The notes under the pieces: generated by a model
What the model saw: the letters and a program-made list of their open reading frames with translations, nothing else
Told to the model about the DNA's origin: nothing
Databases searched by the model: none
Shown here: positions 18,261 to 27,482 of the stretch, one piece after another
Position numbering within the stretch: position 1 is the stretch's first letter
How the letters are laid out: each line of letters starts with the position of its first letter
Source of the DNA: Herminiimonas sp.
GTDB taxonomy: Bacteria; Pseudomonadota; Gammaproteobacteria; Burkholderiales; Burkholderiaceae
Reading direction: 5' to 3'
DNA length: 64,000 nt
Assembly (NCBI RefSeq): GCF_030655415.1
Contig: NZ_JAURVN010000019.1
Span: 1-64,000 of the forward strand
Made by a program: the position numbers and the translations under genes

Positions 18261-19925
18261 ATGTACCGATATGACGATTACGATGCGCAGCTAGTAGCTG
18301 AACGAGTAGATGAATTTCGCGATCAAGTTGCACGCAGAATTTCTGGCGAATTAAGTGAAGAAGAGTTTCTTCCACTTCGACTGCAAAATGGTCTATACAT
18401 GCAAAAGCATGCCTATATGCTTCGCGTAGCAATTCCTTATGGGGTGTTGTCCTCTAATCAGTTACGTATGCTCGCCCATATCGCGCGTAATTATGATCGA
18501 GGTTATGGGCACTTTACTACGCGCCAAAACATTCAATACAATTGGATTGCCCTTGAACAGGCTCCGGCGATTCTTGCAGAGCTTGCTTCGGTTGAGATGC
18601 ATGCAATTCAAACTTCTGGAAATTGCGTACGCAATATTACGACTGAGCAGTTTGCGGGTGTTGCTCCAGATGAAGTCCTTGACCCACGTCCATTAGCTGA
18701 ACTACTGCGTCAATGGTCGACGCTGAATCCAGAGTTTGCCTTTTTGCCGCGGAAATTCAAGATTGCATTGTCTGCATCTACAGAGGATCGTGCAGCAGTA
18801 AGAATGCATGATGTGGGGCTTTATCTATATCAAAATGCTCAAGGTAATAAGGTGCTGCGTGTTTTTGCAGGCGGTGGTTTGGGGCGCACCCCTATTCTCA
18901 GCTCAATGATTCGGGACGATTTGCCTTGGGAACATATGCTGTCTTATGTCGAAGCTATTCTTCGCGTCTACAATCGTTATGGCAGAAGAGATAATAAATA
19001 TAAAGCTCGCATCAAGATCTTAGTAAAAGCATTGACTCCTGAAGTGTTTGCTGCCGAAGTTGAAGATGAGTGGGCGCATTTGAAGAACGGCTTTTCTACA
19101 TTAACTGAGATGGAATATGCCCGGGTCGCTAAATTTTTTGTGCCGGGTGAATATGAACCTGAGTCAGGAATGACTACAGATGTTGTGATTCATAAAGATA
19201 ATAAAAAATTTATGAGGTGGTGCGAACGAAATGTTCGTGAACATAAAATTTTAGGGTATGCCTCTGTCACATTATCAACGAAACCTGGTGCCGCAATTCC
19301 TCCAGGAGATGTGACCGCTGATCAGATGGAAGAAATAGCTGCTTGGGCTGAAACCTTTGGGTTCGGTGAAATACGTATATCGCATGAACAAAACGTCATT
19401 CTTCCTGATGTACGTAAATGTGATCTGTATGCATTATGGATTTTGGCAGAAGAAGCTGGGCTAGCAACACCTAATCGCGGTTTGCTAACAGATATGATTG
19501 CTTGTCCAGGTGGAGATTATTGCTCGTTAGCGAATGCAAGGTCTTTGCCTATTGCCAGAGCAATCGCTGAGCATTTTGAAAATTTGGATTTCCTCAATGA
19601 TCTAGGCGATTTGTCTTTGAATATTTCGGGTTGCATAAACGCGTGCGGCCATCATCACATGGGAAATATCGGCATCTTAGGAGTCGATAAAGATGGTGAG
19701 GAGTGGTATCAAGTCACCATTGGCGGCGCGCAAGGAACCGAGTCGTCATTGGGGAAAGTGATTGGCCCGTCCTTTAGGGCAGAAGAAATGCCCGGCGTCA
19801 TTGAACGTTTGGTCGATACGTTCGTAGCAAAACGCGTACAAGATGAACCTTTTATTGATACGTTTAATCGCATTGGACTCGAGCCGTTCAAGAACGGTGT
19901 TTATCATTCACAGGTTGGTACATGA
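18261..19925 (+). CDS. cysI: Nitrite/sulfite reductase hemoprotein (siroheme, 4Fe-4S), CysI-like
   Basis: 554 residues with two ferredoxin-like half domains and a siroheme/4Fe-4S site. The cluster cysteines are C415 and C421 in CPGGDYC and C458 and C462 in SGCINAC, followed by GHHHMGNIG. Siroheme-contact arginines occur in the RQNIQY and GNCVRN motifs. The family reduces sulfite to sulfide in assimilation, or nitrite to ammonia. The following gene overlaps by four bases (ATGA) and is the DUF934 protein that accompanies sulfite reductase in beta- and alphaproteobacteria, so sulfite is the likely substrate. AAAGAGG lies just before the ATG. The cysH, cysD and cysN genes that often follow are absent here. 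Confidence 0.87.
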   Translation: MYRYDDYDAQLVAERVDEFRDQVARRISGELSEEEFLPLRLQNGLYMQKHAYMLRVAIPYGVLSSNQLRMLAHIARNYDRGYGHFTTRQNIQYNWIALEQAPAILAELASVEMHAIQTSGNCVRNITTEQFAGVAPDEVLDPRPLAELLRQWSTLNPEFAFLPRKFKIALSASTEDRAAVRMHDVGLYLYQNAQGNKVLRVFAGGGLGRTPILSSMIRDDLPWEHMLSYVEAILRVYNRYGRRDNKYKARIKILVKALTPEVFAAEVEDEWAHLKNGFSTLTEMEYARVAKFFVPGEYEPESGMTTDVVIHKDNKKFMRWCERNVREHKILGYASVTLSTKPGAAIPPGDVTADQMEEIAAWAETFGFGEIRISHEQNVILPDVRKCDLYALWILAEEAGLATPNRGLLTDMIACPGGDYCSLANARSLPIARAIAEHFENLDFLNDLGDLSLNISGCINACGHHHMGNIGILGVDKDGEEWYQVTIGGAQGTESSLGKVIGPSFRAEEMPGVIERLVDTFVAKRVQDEPFIDTFNRIGLEPFKNGVYHSQVGT

Positions 19926-20449
19926 ACACGGCTTCCAAAGAATTAATTCGAATCGTTGATGACACTCCAATCATTCAAGTAGATGAATGGACTGTATTAC
20001 GAGATGTCGAGCAAGGGAACGCATTAGTCTCAAGTGATAAAGGCATGAATTTAATCTTGCCGTTCAGTGTATTGGGCAATATGTCAGCGCCCGACCGAGC
20101 AGGGGTAAAGGCAATATGGATATCCCCAGACGACGATTTTGAATCATCAATGGAGTGGCTTGATCAAATGGAAGTAATTGCTGTCGATTTTCCGACGTTC
20201 CGTGACGGAAGAGGGTATAGCATTGGATATCTCTTGCGTACGCGCTATGCATGGAAAGGGGAATTGCGTGCGATCGGAGATGTTTTGCGAGATCAACTCA
20301 ATTACATGAGGCGTTGTGGATTTAATGTTTTCGTTTTACGTGCAGATAAAGATATTCGGTCTGCGCTAAAAAGTTTTAATCATTATTCTGTTCAGTACCA
20401 AGCAGGAGTCGATGAACCTCTTCCACTTTTTAGGCGTCGGGCTCTTTAG
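19922..20449 (+). CDS. DUF934 domain protein, sulfite-reductase partner
   Basis: 175 residues starting in the ATGA overlap with cysI. The core FPTFRDGRGYSIGYLLRTRYAWKG, quoted in part as FPTFRDGRGYS and LLRTRY, and LRDQLNYMRRCGFN identify the DUF934 family. It is nearly always encoded with CysI-type reductases and may serve as an electron-transfer or assembly partner. The biochemical role is not established. No cofactor motif or membrane segment is seen. Translational coupling implies equal expression with cysI. Confidence 0.82.
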   Translation: MNTASKELIRIVDDTPIIQVDEWTVLRDVEQGNALVSSDKGMNLILPFSVLGNMSAPDRAGVKAIWISPDDDFESSMEWLDQMEVIAVDFPTFRDGRGYSIGYLLRTRYAWKGELRAIGDVLRDQLNYMRRCGFNVFVLRADKDIRSALKSFNHYSVQYQAGVDEPLPLFRRRAL

Positions 20450-20530
20450 ACAAGATTTACTACTGAAACCATAGACCGTTGCCGTACTTGGTTCAGCCTT
20501 GATGTTTCAGAATGATTGGAACGAAGCGCT

Positions 20531-21967
20531 ATGAAACGATATGAAACGCTTGCTGAAGAAATTACGCAATCTATTCAATCAGGGGTTTTGAAATTAGGAG
20601 ATCGCCTTACCTCAGTGAGGGCGACAAGTACTAATCGATCGGTAAGTCCGTCCACAGTTTTTCAAGCCTATTACCTGCTCGAAGCACGCGGCTTAATTCA
20701 AGCAAGAGAACGCTCAGGTTATTACGTTGTTGCAGGCCTAAAAGATTTTCCTCCTGAACTTGAAGTCATTTCTCGCCCTAATGGAGACTCTACTTCAGTA
20801 GACGTCAGTCAGATGATATTCGATGTATTGCAGTCCACCAAAACGCGCGATGTAATCCCTTTCGGTTCCGCCTTTCCTAGTCCATTGTTGTTTCCATGGG
20901 GCAGGTTAGGTCGAGTGATGTCGTCAGCTTTGAAGAATATGGATCCATGGAGCACAGTGGATGATCTGACTCCCGGCAATGCGAATCTGCGACGCCAAAT
21001 TGCTTTGCGATATATGGTCGAAGGATTCCATGTTCATCCCGATGAGATTGTGATTACGAATGGAGCATTGGAAGCATTGAATTTGTGTCTTCTCGCCGTA
21101 GCACGTCCTGGAGATTCGGTTATCGTGGAGTCGCCGACTTTCTATGCGGCGCTTCAATCATTAGAAAGAATTGGATTACAAGCGATCGAAGTGCCTACTC
21201 ATCCTCGTGAGGGAATTGATCTCGCTGCTCTTGCGTTAGCTTTAGAGCGTCATAAACCAAAAGCCTGCTGGCTTATGACAAATTTTCAGAATCCTTTGGG
21301 TAGCTTGATGCCCGAACAGAAGAAACGTGATTTGGTCGCATTATTGACTGAACACGACGTTCCGCTTATCGAAGATGATGTATATGCGGAGCTATATTTT
21401 GGAGACAAGCGACCCTTGCCTGCAAAGGCGTTTGATACCAAAGGTTTGGTTATGCATTGCTCTTCTTTTTCTAAGTGCTTAGCACCAGGCTATCGCGTTG
21501 GTTGGGCCGCTCCAGGGCGATTTACCGATGCCGTGATTAAACAGAAACTAACTACCTCGCTTTCTGCATCTGCACCGGCGCAAGCCGCAATTGGTGAATA
21601 TCTAGCAAAAGGCGGTTTCGACCGACATTTGCGCCAGTTACGTCATGCGTTGTCTATGCAACAAAGCGCAATGATGCAAGCGGTATTGCGTTATTTTCCG
21701 AGTGGCACTCGAGCGACCAGACCTAGTGGTGGTTATTTTCTTTGGTTGGAGTTGCCAGAAGAAATCAACGCATTAGAGATACACAGACAAGCGTTATCGA
21801 TGGGTATTAGTGTTGCGCCGGGCCCCATGTTTTCTGCGAAAAAAGAATTCAAGAATTGTTTACGCCTGAATTACGGACATCCTTGGGATGAGCATTTCGA
21901 ATCTGCAATGCAGGTGCTAGGTCGTATCGTTGTTGCTAATCAAATTGAACATAAAACAATGCCTTGA
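20531..21967 (+). CDS. MocR-type regulator: GntR HTH fused to class-I aminotransferase (YdcR-like)
   Basis: About 478 residues. Residues 1-75 are a GntR winged helix (YETLAEEITQSIQSG, VSPSTVFQAYYLLEARGLI). The rest is a fold-type I aminotransferase domain with TNGALEALNLCL, NFQNPLGSLM, EDDVYAEL and the PLP lysine in SSFSKCLAPGYRVGW. Such proteins use PLP or an amino acid as signal and regulate nearby genes. The ATG at 20531 follows GGAACGAAG; a TTG at 20516 is less likely. It starts 81 bases after the DUF934 gene in the same direction and may control the cysI operon or the argD-like gene. The ligand is unknown. Confidence 0.87.
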   Translation: MKRYETLAEEITQSIQSGVLKLGDRLTSVRATSTNRSVSPSTVFQAYYLLEARGLIQARERSGYYVVAGLKDFPPELEVISRPNGDSTSVDVSQMIFDVLQSTKTRDVIPFGSAFPSPLLFPWGRLGRVMSSALKNMDPWSTVDDLTPGNANLRRQIALRYMVEGFHVHPDEIVITNGALEALNLCLLAVARPGDSVIVESPTFYAALQSLERIGLQAIEVPTHPREGIDLAALALALERHKPKACWLMTNFQNPLGSLMPEQKKRDLVALLTEHDVPLIEDDVYAELYFGDKRPLPAKAFDTKGLVMHCSSFSKCLAPGYRVGWAAPGRFTDAVIKQKLTTSLSASAPAQAAIGEYLAKGGFDRHLRQLRHALSMQQSAMMQAVLRYFPSGTRATRPSGGYFLWLELPEEINALEIHRQALSMGISVAPGPMFSAKKEFKNCLRLNYGHPWDEHFESAMQVLGRIVVANQIEHKTMP

Positions 21968-22095
21968 AACATCTTCGGCAGCGCCAGACAAATACCTTTT
22001 ACTTACGTTAAACCACTCAAAAGATTCAGGAAAGACATCTGTTGATTTTGTATCTGTCCTACGTCTCATTGAAGTTTTGGGATATATAACCCATG

Positions 22096-22992
22096 CTAAA
22101 CGTAATGGTCTACCAACAGGGTTAGAAACACTCCGCTCAGATGCCACAGCGACCATTTGAAAGTATTACGTGCTAAAGAGTCGGAATAATTGGCCCAAAG
22201 GCGGTAGCCGTAAATACAAAAAATCAACCCCATCGAGAATGCAACTGTCAGATAGATCCATGACGCCATACCTAATATGAATGGCAGCATGGTCACGGCA
22301 AGTAAAACTAAGGTGTAGATAAACACCGTCCGCGTGGTGTACTTCATGCCGTGTGTAACCGGTAGCATTGGCAGGCCTGATTTCTTGTAATCCTCTACCC
22401 GGTATAGCGCCAGTGCCCAAAAATGGGGGGGAGTCCACACAAAAATAATCAGGAATAAAAGCACTGCCTCTACACCGACCTCACCGCGCATCGCAACCCA
22501 CCCTAACAGAGGTGGCATAGCCCCAGATGCGCCGCCAATAACGATGTTCTGCGGCGTCAGGGGTTTAAGCACTACTGTATAAACAATCGCGTATCCGGCA
22601 AAGGTTGCAGCCGTAAGCGCAGAAGTCAATAAATTCACTGTTACAGCCAGAAGCAGGATGCCGGTACAACATAGAACAACAGCAAAGACCAAAGAATGCA
22701 TATCTGGCAGTTCGCCACGAGCTGTCGGCCGCCATGCAGTTCTCTGCATTTTTGCATCAATTGATTTCTCAATGAGGCAGTTAAGTGCAGCTGCGGCTGA
22801 AGCAACCAACCATATACCAATACAAGCGAAAGCGATTGTTTTGCATTGTTCACCGCTTGGCGAAGAAGGTATCGCCAACATCATGCCGATGAAGGAACAG
22901 AAGACAATCATTTGTACTACGCGGGGCTTTGTCAAAGCCCAGAATTGCTTCCACCTAGGCTCCGACACTATTCGCAAAGTTAATTCATTCAT
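22096..22992 (-). CDS. cyoE: Protoheme IX farnesyltransferase (heme o synthase)
   Basis: 298-residue UbiA-family prenyltransferase with about eight to nine membrane helices. It attaches a farnesyl group to heme b to make heme o for cytochrome bo3 (or heme a for aa3). The first conserved motif is N71-x3-E75-x3-D79 with RT (84-85) and RP (88-89). The middle acidic residue is Glu instead of the usual Asp. The ORF is intact and ends LLVDHYV like other CyoE. It follows the remains of cyoC and cyoD on the same strand, so it is the last survivor of a cyoABCDE operon here. Whether it still serves another oxidase cannot be told from this window. Confidence 0.85.
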   Translation of the reverse strand: MNELTLRIVSEPRWKQFWALTKPRVVQMIVFCSFIGMMLAIPSSPSGEQCKTIAFACIGIWLVASAAAALNCLIEKSIDAKMQRTAWRPTARGELPDMHSLVFAVVLCCTGILLLAVTVNLLTSALTAATFAGYAIVYTVVLKPLTPQNIVIGGASGAMPPLLGWVAMRGEVGVEAVLLFLIIFVWTPPHFWALALYRVEDYKKSGLPMLPVTHGMKYTTRTVFIYTLVLLAVTMLPFILGMASWIYLTVAFSMGLIFCIYGYRLWANYSDSLARNTFKWSLWHLSGVFLTLLVDHYV

Positions 22993-23077
22993 ACTGATGC
23001 TCTCTTATGCAGTGAGGTTCAGTTGACCCTCACGTCATATTAAAAGGACACTCGTGCGGGTACTCATCACACTGGTA

Positions 23078-23362
23078 TCAGTTAATCATCATGTGGTAGT
23101 GCATGCTCCAAATAATCCAAATCGAGAGAGCGACAACTATAAAATGGATGACTATAGTGAATACAAAACTTGTTTATTTCCAACATCCTTCAGATGAGCG
23201 ATTCAAATGAAGGAAATAGACCCGCTGCATAACTGCGAAGCCCACTAGGAACAGCAATGTAAGCGGTCTAGACAACATTGGAAACATTACAAGGCCAAAC
23301 GGAATCACCGTAAGAACTGCGCATAGAATGAATCCCACGTTGTAGGAACTGCAATGGCTTTC
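23078..23362 (-). pseudogene. cyoD: cyoD remnant (cytochrome bo3 subunit IV), in-frame stop
   Basis: Minus-strand translation gives SSYNVGFILCAVLTVIPFG, continues through FPMLSRPLTLLFLVGFAVMQ and VYFLHLNRSSEGCWK to a TAA at 23176-23174. In the same frame it resumes as TSFVFTIVIHFIVVALSIW and ends SMHYHMMIN before a TGA at 23078. Order, helices and the final HLNY/HMM-like end match CyoD. A single nonsense codon splits it, and a TGA rather than a start precedes it at 23365-23363. It lies directly upstream of cyoE. Confidence 0.75.
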
Positions 23363-23389
23363 TCAGGCAAGGGTAGTAGTCGAATTCCC

Positions 23390-23612
23390 ATATCAACATA
23401 CTCCGAACAGGTAACGAACGTAAAGACGCAATCCAGACCAATGCCAAGAAGCGGCAGAACAGTGATAGGTAAGAAAGACGAGTCACATCGGTCGAAGTCA
23501 ATCCTCGCAGATGCACTTGATGCGTCAAAACAGCCATTCAGATTAGTCCTGCAGTCACATGCGGACCATGTGTACCAACAAGGGCAAATCCGAACAACCT
23601 TTCGCATCGTAG
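23390..23612 (-). pseudogene. cyoC: cyoC C-terminal remnant (cytochrome bo3 subunit III), with stop and frameshift
   Basis: The minus strand encodes GFALVGTHGPHVTAGLI, a TGA where CyoC has Trp, and MAVLTHQVHLRGLTSTDVTR plus LSLFCRFLALVWI. These match the CyoC end (GTHGLHVTxGLIWMAV, RRGLTSTNRTR, LSLFWHFLDVVWI). After VWI a one-base deletion shifts the frame to CVFTFVTCSEYV. Only the last 75 or so residues remain. No cyoB or cyoA is seen upstream. Confidence 0.75.
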
Positions 23613-23701
23613 CGGAACCTAATTTCCGTGCGGTTTTGCCTATAGCCGCATAGGGCTAATTGCTGCCTCATCACTAAATATCGGCTGACTATTCTTTGCC
23701 A

Positions 23702-23962
23702 TCATGACAAGGGCAAATCCAAACCGAGCTTTCTGGCAAGGATGAACGTGACGAATCCCAAGGCCAGAACCAATATCACGAAGACTGCAGCTACCTTGCC
23801 GCCCGCACGTAGCAACGCGCGCTTCTTCTCCTTCTTCTCCTGATCGAAATGCCACTTGATGGCGAAGTACATGCCCGTACCGAGCACGAGAGCCTTGAAG
23901 GTAACGAAGACTATAGGGACCCATTCCATATTTTTGAGTATTTCCAGATTGTTACTTGACAC
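23702..23962 (-). CDS. Small membrane protein, unknown function
   Basis: 86 residues from a GTG at 23962, or 75 from an in-frame ATG at 23929. There are two hydrophobic helices (VPIVFVTFKALVLGTGMYFA and AAVFVILVLALGFVTFILA) separated by a very basic stretch rich in Lys (WHFDQEKKEKKRALLR). No family is recognised. It sits upstream of the decayed cyo genes and is itself open, so it may be functional. Neither start has a strong ribosome site. Confidence 0.5.
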   Translation of the reverse strand: MSSNNLEILKNMEWVPIVFVTFKALVLGTGMYFAIKWHFDQEKKEKKRALLRAGGKVAAVFVILVLALGFVTFILARKLGLDLPLS

Positions 23963-24555
23963 TATCTATCGTGAGGATGACGACCTCAAAACGCTGCATG
24001 ACATCTCAATTGAAGACGGACTATTCTAAGGTAAGCAAACCGCGACAAACATTAGACATAAAGCCCTAGGACAGAATGTCCTTAATGACTTATTAGATCT
24101 TCTACCTCGCGAAATTAAGCCAAGCCCAATATCAGACTCCGCGCGAGCTCCACCAAGCCAACGGGGAGTTAGCTGCAGGCAACCAAGAATTGCGTCGGCT
24201 ATTTAGCTCTCTAAACTTGTTTGGTAGCTGCGTAGGAAGAAGCAAAAGATTACGACTTTTGACCTGCATATAATTATTAGTCTATCCGCTATCGGTAGCG
24301 GACATTATCAACCCCAAGCACGTTTGGCTTTCATATCCAATTCACTTTGAATATTTAGGATACATCTCTGCAAAACTAACAAAGCAGGTCTATTGCTACT
24401 AGAATTTAAGGCCGGTAGTGCCATGTCTTTTGCCTGACTACACAAAACATGCCGAAATCAAAGTCAGTTGATTTTTACATTGGTACAACCCTCAGACACC
24501 GCTGGCTAAACTAATTGTTGCAATTCAGCTCCCGAACAACGTTCGACTTCGCAGT
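23963..24555. other. Gene-free, probably degenerate stretch
   Basis: 593 bases between the small membrane protein and the PAS-GGDEF-EAL gene. The plus strand has a short open stretch (24104-24270) reading like a coiled coil but with no start codon. A dispersed hairpin repeat is at 24284-24305. Nothing else is recognised; together with the broken cyo genes this suggests an eroding region. Confidence 0.4.
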
Positions 24556-26280
24556 TCATTGATAAGAGATGAAAGAAATGCGGTCTGCATTTAACCTGTT
24601 TGCCAATAGCCAATCTGTTGCCTGGATTGGCGGCATTGGTTTCGAGAATAAATATCCTTGAAATAATTCACACTTCATTTCTTGAAGAAAATGCGCCTGC
24701 TTCCGTTCCTCAACACCCTCCGCTACGACGTGCAAACGGAGAGCTTTGGCTAGAGAAATGACTGCTACTGTCACGGCATTTGCATCCGGATCAGTCGGAA
24801 CATCAATCAAAAAACTTTTATCTAGTTTGATCGTGGTCATGGGTAACGACCTGAGAGAGCTTAGTGAAGAATATCCAGTACCAAAGTCGTCGAGTGAAAG
24901 TTTAAATCCGTCTGCGGCTAATTTTTGCAGCACTGAACTTCCAACTCCATTGAGGTCGATCGCGTCGCGTTCGGTTAGTTCTATATCAATATCGGCTTCT
25001 GCAATTCCAGATTGCGTCAATGAGGACCTTATCGAGGCAAGATAACTTGTGTCAAGAAGCTCCTTGGCACAAGTATTAATGGAAATCCGAAGATCGACTA
25101 TTCCAGCATCTTTCCATCTTCTCAATTGCGTGCACGCCTCCCCAAATACCCAGCCGCCAATCTCCGATATGAGCCCAATTTCCCTCGCAAGATCAATTAC
25201 GTAGTCAACCGTATAGCCAGAAAGCGCTGGCCCTGGGAATCTGATTAACGCTTCCATCGCCGTTGCGCGTCCCGAGGTGCTCTCGACAATCGGTTGATAT
25301 ACCAACCAAAAGCTCCTATCGCTTACTACCCTGCGAAGCTCTTCACTATCCATCCGACGCTTGCGCGCGATCCGATCAAGCTCGTCGGTAAAGTAGTGGA
25401 ATCTATTGCGGCCAGCGCTTTTGGCTTTGTAGAGAGCCAAATCTGCCTTTTTCAAAAGTTCTTCAGGATCCGTACCGTCAAGCGGTGACGACGCAATGCC
25501 GACGCTTGCGCTTATTTGAACAACCACGTCGCCGATGTGGAATGGGTCGGCTAGGCAGGACACTAGCTTTGATGCAAATTCACCACTTGACGCAAAATCG
25601 ATAGGGCCAATCTGTAAGAGACCGAATTCATCACCTCCAAGCCGTCCAATAAAATCGCTCTCGCGGCTTAAACCTTTGAGGCGGGAGGCCACTTGTCGTA
25701 GGAGCTCGTCGCCAGCGGGATGGCCATGCGTATCATTTACCTCTTTAAACCGGTCAAGGTCAATCATGAATAATTGAAGACTTCGTCCGACACGCGCGCT
25801 CAGTTGGATCATTTCGCCAGTTCGAGTGTCGAAACACCTTCTATTTGCCAGAGCAGTTAGAGGATCTACTGTGGCCAGTCGGATAATTTCATCATGAGCT
25901 GTTTTCCGCTCCGTGATGTCTTGCAATATTTTTAAGTACCCAATGATTTCATTGCTGTCACTGAGAATCGGCGTCAACATTCCATCCGCCCAAAATTGGC
26001 ATCCGTTCTTACGCATATGCCATCGGTAATCAGTCGCTCGGCCAGTTGCGATAGCGGTAGCTATTTCCTCTGCAACAGCTCCGGCAGCTTTGTCCTCGGT
26101 AGTAAAAATCCGCGAAAGGTCGCAACCGATCATGTCATCTTTCAAAAAACCAAGAATCCTTTCCGCACCAATATTCCAAGTAGTAACTTTACCGCCTAGG
26201 TCTGTTGTGATAATTGCGAAATGTGTAGCACTATCGTAAATATTTTTTAACAAAGAGCTAGGTTCTTTGAGCGTGTGCAT
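24556..26280 (-). CDS. PAS-GGDEF-EAL cyclic-di-GMP signalling protein
   Basis: 574 residues, no membrane helix. The PAS domain (about 12-125) ends in a PAC motif but lacks the LOV cysteine. The GGDEF domain has an intact GGDEF at 215-219 with an RxxD product-inhibition site, RESD at 206-209. The EAL domain has EALIR at 343 and the metal and base residues in [36 protein letters not shown] and FQGYLFSKP. Both activities may be present: synthesis and hydrolysis of c-di-GMP. The ATG at 26280 has AAGG 6-9 bases upstream, but that Shine-Dalgarno lies inside a ten-pair hairpin. It is a single-gene unit in a region of broken genes. Confidence 0.9.
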   Translation of the reverse strand: MHTLKEPSSLLKNIYDSATHFAIITTDLGGKVTTWNIGAERILGFLKDDMIGCDLSRIFTTEDKAAGAVAEEIATAIATGRATDYRWHMRKNGCQFWADGMLTPILSDSNEIIGYLKILQDITERKTAHDEIIRLATVDPLTALANRRCFDTRTGEMIQLSARVGRSLQLFMIDLDRFKEVNDTHGHPAGDELLRQVASRLKGLSRESDFIGRLGGDEFGLLQIGPIDFASSGEFASKLVSCLADPFHIGDVVVQISASVGIASSPLDGTDPEELLKKADLALYKAKSAGRNRFHYFTDELDRIARKRRMDSEELRRVVSDRSFWLVYQPIVESTSGRATAMEALIRFPGPALSGYTVDYVIDLAREIGLISEIGGWVFGEACTQLRRWKDAGIVDLRISINTCAKELLDTSYLASIRSSLTQSGIAEADIDIELTERDAIDLNGVGSSVLQKLAADGFKLSLDDFGTGYSSLSSLRSLPMTTIKLDKSFLIDVPTDPDANAVTVAVISLAKALRLHVVAEGVEERKQAHFLQEMKCELFQGYLFSKPMPPIQATDWLLANRLNADRISFISYQ

Positions 26281-26282
26281 AG

Positions 26283-26328
26283 GTACGCCTTCTTAGAGAA
26301 GTGAGCATGTTTAAACATGAAGGCGTAC
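26283..26328 (-). promoter_or_regulatory. 5' leader hairpin enclosing the Shine-Dalgarno of the PAS-GGDEF-EAL gene
   Basis: GTACGCCTTC (transcript 5' arm, 26328-26319) pairs perfectly with GAAGGCGTAC (26292-26283), which contains the AAGG ribosome site and ends two bases before the AUG. The loop holds the 12-base perfect palindrome ATGTTTAAACAT. This would block ribosome entry when folded, as in translational switches. At DNA level it could also be an operator. Confidence 0.5.
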
Positions 26329-26551
26329 TACAAACCCTATTAAATATAAGCGGGTTCAACGCGTTCCGAAGAGGTCAATAGGGAGGGCTTATTGTTTAGC
26401 AACGTTAACACGTCGATGCCGGCATGAGTGTGTGCTATCGCACGTAGACTGAACTGCCCCGGCTTTACTAGACACGTCCAACCACCTAAGTTAGATGGAT
26501 TTATAAATGTCCGCATTGGATCGCAGGAGGCGTCCGTTTTCGGCGGCGGCT
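26329..26551. other. Gene-free stretch beside the IS30 remnant
   Basis: No supported gene. A partial copy of the dispersed TGTCCGC repeat is at 26507-26522. Confidence 0.3.
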
Positions 26552-27160
26552 TCAACCGGTGGATGCGACAGATTGATAAAACCGTTGAGCCGGTGTTTCG
26601 TAGTTTAAGGTCTTTCTCGGTCGTTCATTGAGTTGTCTGGCAGCACCATTCAATTGAGCCTGCGAGTAATCCGAGATGTCCATTCCTTTCGGAAAAGTAC
26701 TGACGCAGCAGGCCATTGGTATTTTCGTTTGAGCCATCCGGCAACTTGTTGTGGTGTCCATCGCTGGCGAAGTTTGGAGGCAACGGCCTTGGTTAGCTGT
26801 TGGTTCATTAAAAGCTTACAGGCTTTGGGACGATGAACGCGATTCCAGGTGGCTGCATCTACCTCTGCAGAACGGTAGGTTTCAACCCCGCCGTTGCGTT
26901 TGATCTCCCGACTTATTGTCGATGGTGCTCGTTCCGAGTTCGTAGCGATGGTGCGCATCGAGTCACCAGCGACAATCGACCGGGAGATTTCTTCCCGTTC
27001 GACCAGCGTCAACGCCGTACTAGATCGAATGCGCGGCGGTGGTCGGATTCCACAGCTCTCGGCCAGAATGCGCTGAACAGACGAATGGTTTCGATCGAGG
27101 AGCTGGACAATCTGCTGGAGAGATTCTCCCTTCTTCCAGAGTAATTAGAGCTCCTCATGC
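26552..27160 (-). pseudogene. IS30-family transposase remnant
   Basis: The minus strand encodes an IS30-type N-terminus: LLWKKGESLQQIVQLLDR, then LTLVEREEISRSIVAGDS, RAPSTISREIKRNGG and TPQQVAGWLKR. It then jumps into the IS30 C-terminus: GSNENTNGLLRQYF, and in the next frame PKGMDISDYSQAQLNGAARQ and PRKTLNYETPAQRF. The whole central catalytic DDE region is deleted. There is also an in-frame TAA near 27147 and a one-base insertion after RQYF. No terminal inverted repeats were recognised. It cannot transpose. Confidence 0.8.
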
Positions 27161-27482
27161 TGTGCGCACGAGCGGATCTAACTTGCTCGCAGATGCCAGT
27201 TTCAAATTCCATACTTAAGGAGCGGGCGAAGCCTTGAGCCTACTTGACCTCAAAATTTTTTTGATCAAATTTCGCTAAAGAACACATCGTGCATAAAGTG
27301 CACATCGCCTCGAATATAGCCAAATGGATTCGACTTAGTGTGCTACCGTGATTCATCCTCTTTATAACGTGGGTAGGCCACCAAAGCGTGCGCCAAGCTC
27401 ATGAAATCGTAACGGTGTAAGTGGCCAGCGGACATGGGAACTTAAGTTTTCACCGGGGCGAACATTGATTACTGCAAACACC
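27161..27482. other. Spacer before the kaiCB operon
   Basis: About 320 bases between the IS30 remnant and kaiC. No gene is supported. The promoter of the kai operon should be here, but no convincing -35/-10 pair or sigma54 site stands out. Confidence 0.3.

Noticed and set aside
23354..23653. 99-residue plus-strand ORF
   Set aside because: It is opposite to the cyoC remnant, whose minus-strand reading matches a known family.
24104..24270. Coiled-coil-like open frame on the plus strand
   Set aside because: No start codon after the preceding stop and no family; it may be a relic but cannot be named.
25900..26240. PAS domain of the 574-residue protein as another LOV domain
   Set aside because: The segment at the adduct site reads IGCDLSRIF rather than GxNCRFLQ, so the photochemical cysteine context is lacking.
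26340..26631. Two ORFs of about 70 residues on either strand beside the IS30 remnant
   Set aside because: No ribosome site or family signal; most likely chance frames in degenerate DNA.
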